31,871 nucleotides of DNA from Bugula neritina (Eukaryota > Bryozoa > Gymnolaemata > Cheilostomatida > Bugulidae): assembly GCA_964035545.1 (NCBI GenBank), contig CAXIUT010000241.1:1-31871 (forward strand), written 5' to 3'. The notes beneath the pieces are model-generated. The model saw only the letters and a program-made list of their open reading frames with translations. It searched no databases and was not told the origin of the DNA. Numbering within the stretch: position 1 is the first letter of the stretch; each line of letters begins with the position of its first letter. The translations under genes were made by a program, and so were the position numbers. Of this stretch, positions 21,458 to 31,778 are shown piece after piece.

Positions 21458-22317
21458 TCAATCACTATTCATGCTATAAAATCCAAGTGGATTATCTTTT
21501 AGTGGCTGCAAGGCTCTCCAATTTCCAACTTTATCTTTTCCATCATTAAACATCTCATAAAAGAAATCTCTTTGCTCCTGACTCATAGAATACACCTTCT
21601 TAGAAACAATCCAATTAACATCTCCAGCATGGCATGATGGAATAGTTATCGATCCCTGATAAAACCAATAATCAAAAGGCTACATATTGCTCAAAAGATG
21701 ACCAAATGACAGTGTAGCATTCACACTAGGAAAAGGAACTGTCTAGTTTCCACTGATATAATTATCTTTTATCACCTGAAGAGCCGGATCGCTTTGACTT
21801 CCTACTTAGAACATAAAAGAAAATGCCACCTTCTAGTTTTTAGGTGAAGCGTATTGGTCGCCACAAAATATCTTAGTTAAGTTATTTATTACCTGCAACT
21901 ACAAATCGTAATAGTTTTTTCCTTATAATTTGTGTTAAGCATGCGCTCTGATTCTCACCTAGGTAGCTCTTAATGAAGGACTCTTTCCGTTGATGGTTTG
22001 GGTGTAGACTTATCCAAAACTGGTAGTAAAAACACTTGTTCGAATGTAGACGGTTGTATTATACCAATAAATCAATCCTTTTTGAGGATAGAAATTAACA
22101 AAAAGGTAAGAATCATATTTCGTTTAAAATGTATTTGGAATTTAGATGGGAGATTGCTGAATACCTGAATAAACATATTAGTACCTGAGGCGCATTGAGA
22201 CCAATCAGTTTACGGTGGTGCCATTTGAGCCCAATCCTCTCCATGATTTTTGTAATCGAAATTGATGTTCTATGCATTGACTGCAACTAACAAGCAAATA
22301 AGAGCCAACTTTATCAT
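21458..22317 (-). CDS. Alpha-carbonic anhydrase homologue lacking all three zinc His ligands
   Basis: Predicted 279 aa with a 20-nt intron (22165-22184) whose removal creates CASGIQQSPI, the family's opening motif. A signal peptide MIKLALICLLVAVNA is followed by NFDYKNHGEDW. Later family motifs are clear: YQGSITIPSCHAGDVNWIV, MSQEQRDFFYEMF, NWRALQPL. The zinc region reads VRIRAHA, TAA, HKL, TAA, GKNYYDL, TAG, LQV. Aligned to the usual QFHFHAPSEH...LELHIVH, the first two His are Arg and the third is Gln, while Glu of SEH and LEL is kept if TAA/TAG mean Glu. It is thus probably a secreted, non-catalytic carbonic-anhydrase-related protein, perhaps a binding protein. It lies 60 bp upstream-side of the LRR gene, same strand. 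Confidence 0.85.
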
Positions 22318-22679
22318 TAGTAGTTGATAATAATATTATCTAACTTCAATGATCAATTGTTTAATAATTTAAATAAGATCAAATTCAATAAGGTTTATAT
22401 TTGGCTATTTTTGTATTTATAATTTGATTTTTATGATTTAGATGGTTTTAGACAATTTGAGACTCTTCTTTGGATGTTATTTTACTGTTTTGTGATTATA
22501 TGTTTGGCATTTATTTGATAATAAGACAGATAAGAATGATGTGACATAAATAACATTCTTAAATAATATTGAAAAATCACTATTCATTCTAATATTAATT
22601 ATAGATAAAACTACTACAATAACTTATACTTAACACAAAATATATAATATATCAAAAATATAATTTTATCATCTAAAAA
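22318..22679. promoter_or_regulatory. Divergent promoter spacer
   Basis: A 362-bp AT-rich interval separates the starts of the carbonic-anhydrase-like gene (minus) and the next gene (plus), so it should hold both promoters. No specific motif, RNA gene or ORF was seen. Confidence 0.4.
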
Positions 22680-23582
22680 ATGAACCCAAAGATAACCAAC
22701 CTGATATCCCACCAAAAAAAATCCCCCTTAATAAAATACTAACGCTAGCTAAACCAACTAAAACACCATCTAAAAATGAAACGAAGACTCTATAACTCAT
22801 AATAGTACAAAGAAATAAACAATCGTTTGAAGCAATGTTAGGCCTTATTCAAAAACTAAAAATATAAATTGATAGAACAAAGAAGTAAAAGTATACTATG
22901 CTAAAGTAGAAATATCAATAGCAATGTCTATCGATAAGTTGGCAATAAATTGATGCTATCAAGAAAAGGAAGGGTACGAGTTGTCGAAAGTGATAGCTAG
23001 AAATTATATGGAATCAATTATCAATCATAGCAGAGCTCACTTACTGATTAGACAGTCGTTATGGAATACTAATTGACACCTATGATAAAGAATCAAATAG
23101 TTAATAAAGGAAATAATCGGGTTAAGACGGTAGGCGATGAAAAGAAAGATAATTTGAGATACGTGTCATAATTTTAGAAGAAAATAAAAGCGCAACTATC
23201 AAGAATATCCCTAAATAACTCAAATATCCTAGAATAACAATAATGTCAGAATAGTAAATAGCAAAGACCTCAATACAAATCATTTAAATACAAAATAAAA
23301 AGAACCATCCCCCGCTCATAGTTAAAACTACCAAAAATAGCTGATATCCAAAACAACTAGCATAGATACAACGATTCAGTACTTGAGCATGACTAACACT
23401 ATGACAATGGCATGAGTTAATATGTAAGAACTAGCCCTTAAAACAACAAATATTCCAAAAGATCTTATCGCAATCATAGCGTTGGCGTTAAAGATCGATC
23501 ATTGGATTAACAACTGGATAAACTATCGAAAGCTACTATTGAGAGGGCCAATCAGTTTCTTAAAAATAATCAGAATAATTGA
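22680..23582 (+). CDS. Hypothetical coiled-coil protein
   Basis: Predicted 300 aa in one frame from ATG to TGA. With TAA/TAG as Glu the N-terminal 90 residues form a heptad-like charged helix (LKHHLKMKRRLYNS, INNRLKQC, ALFKN). The remainder is basic and low-complexity, rich in Asn, Lys, Ser and Glu, with no membrane segment. No family was recognised. It lies 90 bp upstream of the Aurora-like kinase on the same strand. Confidence 0.62.
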
Positions 23583-23672
23583 ATAGCTAGGTTTGTTAAC
23601 GGCTGAATGTTTATTTATATGAGTTTTATTGTTGAAGTACTTGGTTAGAATATTATTAATTAAAAACTAGAA

Positions 23673-25215
23673 ATGACACATAAAAGTTATACCTTTCTCA
23701 ATAGCAAAGATAAAACCAGTTTTCCTAGCCAAATTCCATCAAAATTTCCTATCTCGCCCCAACAACCTACTCTCCCCTTCAAAAACACCAACCAAAGATA
23801 ATAACAAATAGCATTGGATCATAGCAAATTCGATATAACATCAAAGATGAAAGGATTATAATCAAGGATGAAATAAAGAGGATTTATTCCTCAAAATAAA
23901 CTAAGAAATAGTGCTACAGATATCAATGATTTTCCTAATATATTTTATAACTAAGAAAAACCAAGTCCGAAATCAGCTAAACAACTAGATATATTCAGAA
24001 ATACATGGCAGTAAGTACCAAGTATACCACAATACAGCAAAAAATAAAATAAAAATCAGTAGTGGGTTATAAACTAAAACAAAAAATAAAAAAATAAAAT
24101 AAACAATCAATTGAACACTCCAATAAAACAATAAAACAATCCTCTAGATAGTGTAAAATAAAAACAAATAACTTTTATCAACAACAACCACCATAGTATA
24201 TAACAACCAATAAAACAATAAAAAAATTAACCTTAGCCTATCAGATAGAGTCCAACCTAAAAAATAAAAAACAGACTACAAAAATCAATCCAAGTACTTT
24301 CACAGATAAAGCAAAAAGATCTAACAAAAATACACAAATAAAAAATAAGAAAGGCATCATCAAATATGCAAGGATAATTACCAGTAATAAATGGTTTTAG
24401 AATAGGAGTATCTCTCGGTCGAGGTAAATTCGGATAGGTGTTTTTGTCAAGACATGAAGCAACTGGTTTTGTTGTCGCTTTGAAAAAAGTTATGAAAAGT
24501 AAATTGGTGTAGTTTAAGTTGATTCATCAGTTTATCAAAGAAATAAGGTTGCATAGTTCTTTGGATAATCCTCATATAGTTAAATTTTTTGGTTTTTTTT
24601 AATAAACAGATAGCATTTATCTCATCTTGTAATACATGAATGGAGGCACCCTTTTCGACTATCTCAATACTGTCGGCACCATCAGCATTAGATAAACTGT
24701 CGACTACCTCAGAGATGTAATATAAGCTGTCACAGAATTGCATAGTCGTTCAATTGCCCACAGAGACATCAAGCCTTAAAATATAGTTATAAATAGTTAA
24801 GGAGTGGCTAAGCTATGTGATTTCGGATGGGCAGTTATCGTTGACAGTTTACGGACCACATATTGTGGAACTTTATAATACGTTTGTCCTTAGATTTTAT
24901 AAAAGAAATAATATGATTAATCTGTTGATATTTGGAGTATTGGCATTTTGACGTATTAGATGTTGATGGGCAGAGCTCCTTTCTAGGATAGGGATCGATC
25001 TGTCATTAGAAATCTGATTCTTAATGTATTAATATTAGTATATTTAGGTCTAGAGTGGAACTTTGACCTTTAACTAGGGTGTACCCGTTTAGGCTAGATA
25101 GTTTGTGGAATGGCTGGTTCAAAAATAACCATAAAAACGACCAGATGTCAAGGAGTTGCTTGGTCATGATATGTTTAAGAAATATGGAAGTAAAGGAAGG
25201 AAAGTTATGGTTTGA
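23673..25215 (+). CDS. Aurora-like Ser/Thr protein kinase
   Basis: Predicted 506 aa with a 22-nt intron (25026-25047). About 235 residues of basic, Asn/Lys-rich disordered sequence precede the kinase domain (residues about 240-495). Visible motifs: GRGKFG glycine loop, VALKK (K271), IKEIRL helix Glu, SIAHRDIKP (D365), KLCDFGWAV (D383), RTTYCGTL activation loop, SVDIWSIGIL, and after the intron KRPDVKELLGHDMF. DFGW and the RTT.CGTL loop point to the Aurora/Ipl1 group, which drives chromosome segregation and cytokinesis. Without the intron subdomains X-XI are lost. Glu positions of LEY, APE and YE.L are TAA or TAG. The start is the upstream ATG that keeps the long N-terminus; an ATG at 24366 just before the domain is the alternative. 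Confidence 0.88.
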
Positions 25216-25338
25216 TTTTTGAATTTACTTTAACCGAGTCAAATCATCATCATATAATAAATAATAATAAATAATAAACTATCTTTTAGTATAGTTTTAT
25301 TGAAAGAAGTGTTTGATAAATGGATTAATGTATAGATA

Positions 25339-26085
25339 TCAGATACACCCATCGATTTTTTAAAGATAGATTTTGATATCAAAAGCCAACTGTTTGGATG
25401 ATATCATCTTATCCATAAATTTATTATGATTCTACTCGTAATCAGTATAAGGCTTTACCTACAACTTCTGCATCTTTCTCAACCGACCCAACTAAGGATA
25501 CTTCTGCAACTACTACTCGATGTTTACATGCGACCCCACCTACACCCCCAACTACCTCCTCGACTACGGATTCACTAGCTGTTTCGATGATTTAGAATGA
25601 ACGTGAAGAGCCTTTTTAGTTGACCTTGCTGTCGGTATTTGTGTCTATCTGGCTGATTGGCATTGTCTTGCCGATTAGCATTGTCCATACTTGACTGATT
25701 ATAGTATGATGTTATCTTTGTTGGTAAAGCTGATGGTATTGGTTGTATTTGGTCTTTGTTTTTTATTAATTTTAATTTTTTCTGTTGGTTATTTGGTTTA
25801 TTAAGTAAGCACCTGAACCAAAGTTTTCTTTTTACTGATATATTTTTTATTTTATTTTGCAAAAACATTTGCCTACTTAAACAACTCCTCAAATTTGTTA
25901 TTAATTTTGAATTACTTTTTAGAAAGACCATGATCAGATTTAAATTTATTTAGCTGCCCCCTTGAATGACTTTTCTATGCCTTGATGAGTTTATTCATGG
26001 AGTTGCGTTCGTTTCTGAAAGGATGGAAAGATGTTTCAGGACAGTTACTGTTACTTTTGGTCAGCTAAAGTTGAATAAGGTGCAT
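25339..26085 (-). CDS. Hypothetical basic protein
   Basis: Predicted 248 aa in one open frame (249 codons with stop). Strongly basic, with Lys/Ser/Asn-rich sequence, an internal repeat around QCQSARQ, and a C-terminal helix YLQKIDGCI when TAA is read through. No domain was recognised. The plus strand of the same DNA also shows short Cys-containing open frames, but only this frame is open throughout. It converges on the kinase gene (123 bp) and is the first of four co-oriented unassigned genes. Confidence 0.5.
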
Positions 26086-26173
26086 TTGATGGTTTAAATT
26101 GTTTTATTTATGTGAATATGAATATAATAAATTGGTTTATATTTTATGAATGAGCAAATGAACAAAAAGATAA

Positions 26174-27022
26174 TCAGAGTTATGATTCTAGATATCTTTT
26201 AATAGAATATGCTAATTTTTTACTCTATCTCATCTTGTTTATAAATATCTGATTGTTTAATTATATATGTTCATTCAATTTAGGCCAATGCTTATACCTA
26301 GGAATCTCACTGCTATCAACCACTCCCCCCATACTGTCAACCCCTATGATCTTCTGCTACTTCTCTCTCTTAAGACTTTTTGATATCTTTTTTATCTTAT
26401 CTGCTATATCTTTATGCTCTAGAGGATTCAACTTAACTCTGCTCTTTATCTTCTCCTTAATCGATTCACTCGTCTCAGATCTGGTCTATTTTTTAAGACC
26501 GGCCAGCTTCAAACTCCCACTTCTCTTTATTTCACTCAAATCAGTTGACATAAATTTTTACAACAGATGCGTATTGCTAAATGTTTTCACATCATTGGAT
26601 TATTCAGGACTAGGACTGGCAGGTAGAGTTAAAGCATTAGGATGACTAAATTTTCTTATTTGGATTTTGACTTTACCATCATTTTGATTTATTTCTATAG
26701 GATTATGAAATTAAAATGTTTTGCTTATCTGCTCTTAGACCCTATCAGGTTTTTATATTGTTATATTGGTCAAAGGAGTCGGATCATGTTTGAGTGACGG
26801 AATGGTATCCAAAATAATTGTCTTTTTTGTTAGTAGTTTTTGTTTTAAGAGGTTTGTTTTTGGTTGGGCTGGCTATTGGATCAATCTGCCCATGCCATCT
26901 CGCTATGATGCGAAGGGAACGAATTGTAAATTGCTGCAGCTAAATGTTTTTCTTGCTTGGATTATGAATTGGATTGGAGAATGATGCTTTTATATGTTTT
27001 TTCTTGAGGTTCTTACCTACAT
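26174..27022 (-). CDS. Hypothetical Lys/Ser-rich protein
   Basis: Predicted 282 aa. The middle is Pro/Ser/Asn-rich (HPNALTLPASPSP), the C-terminal half is helical and basic (ADKIKKISKSLKRE), and the end has YKHWPKLNEHI. No membrane segment or known domain. The first codons ATG TAG GTA AGA look like a possible splice donor (GTAAGA), so the true N-terminus could differ; a second Met (DGMGRLI) is near codon 46. Long plus-strand frames over this DNA are antisense shadows. Confidence 0.55.
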
Positions 27023-27215
27023 TAATATATATTTTATGTAATAAATTTACAATCATCAATATAAAACACAAGCATATCTAAGATATATCTCAATCAGTAT
27101 TTTATCTACTATCTGTAATACAACTAAACTCACAAAATTATCCTAACTAACCATAATAAAAATAGTTATTCTTTATATATAAGATATAAGAATATACCAA
27201 AAGATATTAAATACA

Positions 27216-27869
27216 TCATTATTATTTATCATAACAACTCCTGCCTATCTTCTTCTTAACCTCAGGCAAATACACCAATATATTTTTAGCCCTCCAATAC
27301 ACATCTTTATGCATCAACTTGTCCGCCCGCAATATATGAAGAGCATACCGATGTCGAATAAACCACACATAGAAGACCCCAAACGCCTTCTTGAACAAAC
27401 GCTCCTCCTCCTCCCCTTCATAATGATTCAAAAGATCCAGCAAGTTAGTGAGGCCAATAGTTTACTACTGTCTTTATTTATAATATTGCTTTGCTTGATT
27501 TTAATTGGTAATCGCCAATCTTTTATGTATTTGTTTGACTTTATGTGCATATTGTTTAGATATGTATCGTTTTGCTATGAATTTCAAAGAATTATTGTAC
27601 ATATTTTTTAAATAATCCTTTGACTTCTATCTACATATCTATCCTTTCTTTTGGCGTTTTTGGTTGAAAAGATTGTTCTATTTTTGTTATTCCTCATTTA
27701 TCAATAAAGGTTGATGGCTAATATTCATGCTATTGATTTTGGACGTTTGTCTTAAGAAACTGTTAATGGGTGTGATTGATGGGCTATTTAGTGGTTGTTG
27801 ATGGGGTTCTGGATGCAGGACAGCATTGATGAAGGATTCCAACTCTTACTCTGAGGTGGGTAGGGTCAT
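27216..27869 (-). CDS. Hypothetical protein with basic helical C-terminus
   Basis: Predicted 217 aa from MTLPTSE to TGA. The N-terminal third is Ser/Asn/Pro-rich. From about residue 85 it is strongly helical and basic, ending with an aromatic, His-rich block: LFKKAFGVFYVWFIRHRYAL, then DVYWRAKNILVYLPEV. The last block looks folded and conserved in character, but no family was recognised. Confidence 0.58.
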
Positions 27870-28012
27870 AAATAATCATTCTAACTTAATAATTGCATTA
27901 GGCTTTAAAATCTGATACTATTCTTGTAACCATTATGCTCGCTTTATCATACTATCATCATATAATTATCAACTACAACATCAGTATCCTATTATAAATA
28001 CATAGATATCTA

Positions 28013-28501
28013 TCATTTGCGTCCTTTTTGTTTCTTATTTATTATCTTTCTTTTGAGTTTTTTCTTTCTCTGATTCAGTTTTTGAATCTGGTTGAATTTC
28101 TTGGTAGTAAATTGTTTCTATTGATCTAATTTAAGAAAATAATCAGTAAACGAACTAATACTATTCTTTTTTATTTTAGATTTTTTAGTTGGCTACCCCC
28201 CAGTCATATAACCAACTTGCACATCTTTCGGCAACTTCTTCAATTAGGTATTTTTACCCGTTATATCTTTCTGATCAATATAGCCCTTCAACTTCAATAG
28301 AACTAGCTCATTTTGGATGTTCTATGTCGATTAGTTCGATATAAATTATGCTGTTTCTTTTGGATGGTCAAATGGTTTTATTGAAGTTGGCAACTTTTAC
28401 GATAACCTTTTTAGTTATTATTTGTAGGATGTTGAGACTGGGAGATAGGAATAGTTCGGGTCGGTTTTTGTTTGAGGGCAGGATAATAATGTTTGCAGCA
28501 T
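28013..28501 (-). CDS. Hypothetical small basic protein
   Basis: Predicted 162 aa from MLQTLLSCP to TGA. A short helical core (ELVLLKLKGYIDQKDITGKN, LKKLPKDVQVGYMTGG) is followed by a very Lys/Arg-rich tail (QRKKKLKRKIINKK), which could be a nuclear or nucleolar targeting signal. No family recognised. It is divergent from the Sey1-like gene across a 287-bp spacer that should hold both promoters. Confidence 0.55.
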
Positions 28502-28788
28502 TCAACAATTATAGCATAAGAAATTAACTAATAAAATAATAAGTAAAATAAATAAAATTCATTTAGTTATATACTATCACCTGTTTTTTTGTTATTTAGG
28601 TTTATTATTTAATGAATAATATTCATATTGCAGTATAACTATCTCAAATAGTTCCCTTGATATTTATGTATTCTTCTTATCAAAATCAACATAAAAACAA
28701 AATAACCTCATATAATTTCTTTCTATACTATCTAATAAAATTCAATTGAAAACGTGTACACCGCTGCCTATATGATATATTAATTAAA

Positions 28789-31060
28789 ATGCAAAAGCCA
28801 ATCCGCTAGAAATCCCAAATAATCGACGACGATTCCTAATTTCGGTACATCTCTCATCATACAGCATATAATAGCTATAAACTTTAGCCAAATAGACCAA
28901 CCGCCTCCACTCAAAACAGTATCAAATCGTATCGATAATCGGCTCCCAAAGTTCAGGCAAAAGCACCCTACTCAACTCTCTCTTCGGAACAGATTTCGAC
29001 GTCCTCAATCGCAAACAAAGAGTCGGGCAGACTACCAAAGGAATCTGGTTTAGTGTATAAACTCCATCAAATATCATTATACTCGATGTCGAAGGAAGCG
29101 ATTCCAATTAGCGAGAGGAAAGGACTGTATGTTATGTGTTTATTATAGAAAATATAAAGAAAAAATTCATTGTTTGCTTTTGCCATTTCGCATACACTGC
29201 TCATCAATATCTGGATCCAGCAGATCGGTACATTCAAGGGAGCGCAACTGTAGATACTATAGATAGTACTGTAGTTGAATTTGAAGTTATTTGGAAACGA
29301 GAAGCCCAAGCAGATAATATTCGTTGTGAGAGATTTCGTATAGAAAAGAGAGAATCCGTAGGCATTGAAGTAGAAGTTGGTGTAGAAGGTGAAAGATGCA
29401 TGGATGAAAATACCAAAACCTACTGGTAAATAAAATGTACAATTATAAGATGTATTCGAGATGACTGTTTTCTTTTTGCCATCTAAATTGCAATAAAGAT
29501 AGAAATAAAATTGGTAGAAAGGTATCAAATCTCTCAAGCAACATCTAGTTGAAAGCACTAAAAACAAATAATTGGTGCATGATAATGTGCCTGTTACTGA
29601 TATGCCTCGATATATGTAAAATATATGGTAGACAATAGCCAGTGATAAAGATATCAACCTTCCGCAATAAAAAGTACTGCTATCATCGATGCGTTGTCAA
29701 TAAATCAAAAAAATGGTGTTTTAAAATTATTTATAAAAATTTAGAGATTAGTTAGAACGCAGCTAGAGAAGTGTTAATTTGGAATTTAAAAAAAATATGG
29801 TTTAGATAGTTGATGATATGTTAGGTGAGTATAAGAAGGAGACGGTTGGGTATATCGAGGAGTAGGTTGTCAAAGTTCGAGAGGAGATGGTGAGGGAGGT
29901 TGAAGATCGGGTTGAGGAAAGTTTTTTGAAGCAGAGTAATATGGTTGGAGATTAGTGTTTGAGGGATTTTGCATAAACAGCTGGAAAGATACTAGGGAAA
30001 TAGAAAAATGTTTAATTAGTCAAAGAAGAAAGAGATAAAGTAGTTTAGAAATTTCATTAACAAATATCGAAAATAAGTTATAAATAGTAATGGTAACAAC
30101 CTCGAGTTGGTCGTTTTTCTTTATAACTATAAAAGAAATACAAACAGTTGCTAGGTAAAATAGTAAACGATTCCATGAAATAATTCCATAGAATTTTGAA
30201 GAAACAGATGTAAAATGCAGTTAGTAATTGTTTTTATGATCGTTAAGTATTTACAGATAAATTTTGGTAGACATTGCGCGAAGAAAGAGGTAAAATCGGT
30301 TCAAAATCAAAGAATTCAATTCAAAATCTATACCGCAGTTTAGGTTTAGGATAAAAGAAATAATAACAATAATCAAAAATACAATAAGCCTAAAAGTATG
30401 CCCTTTAAGAACTACGTAACTTCATAAAGATGAAATGCGTAGATTTGAAATATTTCATCATGAAACATTTCGAACACTAATTCAATAACTAAAATGATAT
30501 TCCCAGGCAATGGTCCTCCATGAAATAAGAAGAAATCAATCAGTTGTATGTAAATCTATTGATATTCAGGAATAATTGAAAAATAAATATCGAATGCTCG
30601 TTGACCAGTTTAGAAACTTTTAAATATAAGGAAAAACTCTATATAGAGGCAGTCTGATTGAACCCAAATTAGTCGATTAAAGTCTAACTATACTCACAGT
30701 TAAAGAATAGGCTAATATTGTTAAAAAGCTAGATGAAGAAATGGCTAAAGTTCTAGAATAATCTCTCAGAAAAAATGTACCCATCTATCTATCCAGAAAT
30801 AAACCTACTCAGCTTCCATACCTACCTGGGCCTACATCGCTCTCGGAGTAGCAGCAATCGATGACATCTTGATGTGGTTTTCATCTCCCATTCTGGCAGT
30901 TCCTCTAACTATCGTATTGCTGTTAATCGTGTTGGTATTTGTCTTTGGAGGCAAGAGTGTGACTGATAGGTTGTTTGGAGCTGTTAAAAGTGCAGCTGAG
31001 GAAGGAGTTGCCAGTGTGACTCGATCTGCTGCTTCAAGTATCATGAAGAAAACTAATTGA
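28789..31060 (+). CDS. SEY1: Sey1/RHD3 (atlastin-class) ER membrane-fusion GTPase
   Basis: Predicted 729 aa with four introns: 28845-28864 (20), 29127-29148 (22), 30550-30569 (20), 30777-30796 (20). The GTPase domain is near the N-terminus: P-loop GSQSSGKST (residues 45-53), switch region QTTKGIW (74-80), DVEGSD (G3, 93-98), and FVVRDF with the guanine-specificity RD. Further family marks are [35 protein letters not shown] and MRCQ. A long helical stalk follows with DIPRQW, then paired membrane segments near the C-terminus ([11 protein letters not shown] and [20 protein letters not shown]) and a short amphipathic tail. Members fuse ER tubules by homotypic tethering. The length is close to the family's usual 700-850. 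Each intron is required to keep these motifs in frame. Confidence 0.94.
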
Positions 31061-31122
31061 TCTCTCGATATAAATATTATTTGCTAAAATAGTATGTTAT
31101 ACTATGGTATATAATAGATGTA

Positions 31123-31727
31123 TCAAAAATCAACTAATCTATGTGCACTATTAATTCCCATTTTTTATGTTATCTATTTGAATTTTTATCTATGATTTCC
31201 TCTACATTTCAAAAAGAACACAAAATTGATAGCATTCAATAAAAAACAAACCGCACACAGTGATATCCAGAAAAGACTGCTCAAAATCAATGATAACACT
31301 ACACTTATTCCCCAAAATAAATTGCCTGTCATACATAATCCCCAAAATATAGCCTAATTTGCTTTATGCAACTGATATCCTTCATTCGATAGAAACATCC
31401 ACTCCTATTCCCCTGTTTCCAAATCAACCCGCAACCACCAAGTCATATTGACCAATTTCCTGCCCGTAATGTTCTTCAAAGTCCAAAAATCAACTGCCGA
31501 TCCAGCCAGCACCAACGTAAAGCCCAAGATCTTGATCTGAGTAGTCGTAAAGAAACTAAATAAATTAAAATGTACAAGATGATAGGTAATAATTTTAGGA
31601 CAATAGCAAGGCTACAAAAAGGAAGACTAAGTTTCATTTAGCTATCTTGGATATCAGTTTGCGAGTAAGATGTAGGCGCCACATCTATCTACGAACGAGT
31701 ATGTTACTATTTTTACTATTCGATCAT
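31123..31727 (-). CDS. TVP23: TVP23 family Golgi membrane protein
   Basis: Predicted 194 aa with one 20-nt intron (31537-31556). Family motifs: AVDFWTLKNITGRKLV, TWWLRVDLETG, and LNAINFVFFLKCRGNH near the C-terminus. Hydrophobic segments before DFW (IVLKLLPIILYILIYL, ILGFTLVLAGSAV) and after it (LFWGISVVLSLILSSLFWIS) give the expected four spans. TVP23 works with YIP-type proteins in retrograde traffic to the Golgi. The intron joins IYL to IKILG, restoring the second span. The start codon is only 51 bp from the telomere, so the promoter must be very short or lie within the telomere-proximal bases. It is convergent with Sey1 (62 bp between stops). Confidence 0.88.
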
Positions 31728-31778
31728 TTATCCTTTTTTTGAATAATTATATCAAATAATATAAGCAATATATAACTA

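Noticed and set aside
25430-25600. Plus-strand Cys/Tyr-rich open segment ending at about 25600
   Set aside because: Short, without a start, and opposite a minus-strand frame open for 248 codons. Some doubt remains.
26253-26645. Plus-strand 130-codon hydrophobic ORF
   Set aside because: Antisense shadow of the Lys-rich gene 26174-27022.
29067-29657. Minus-strand 196-codon ORF
   Set aside because: Antisense to the Sey1 GTPase domain, whose motifs are unambiguous.
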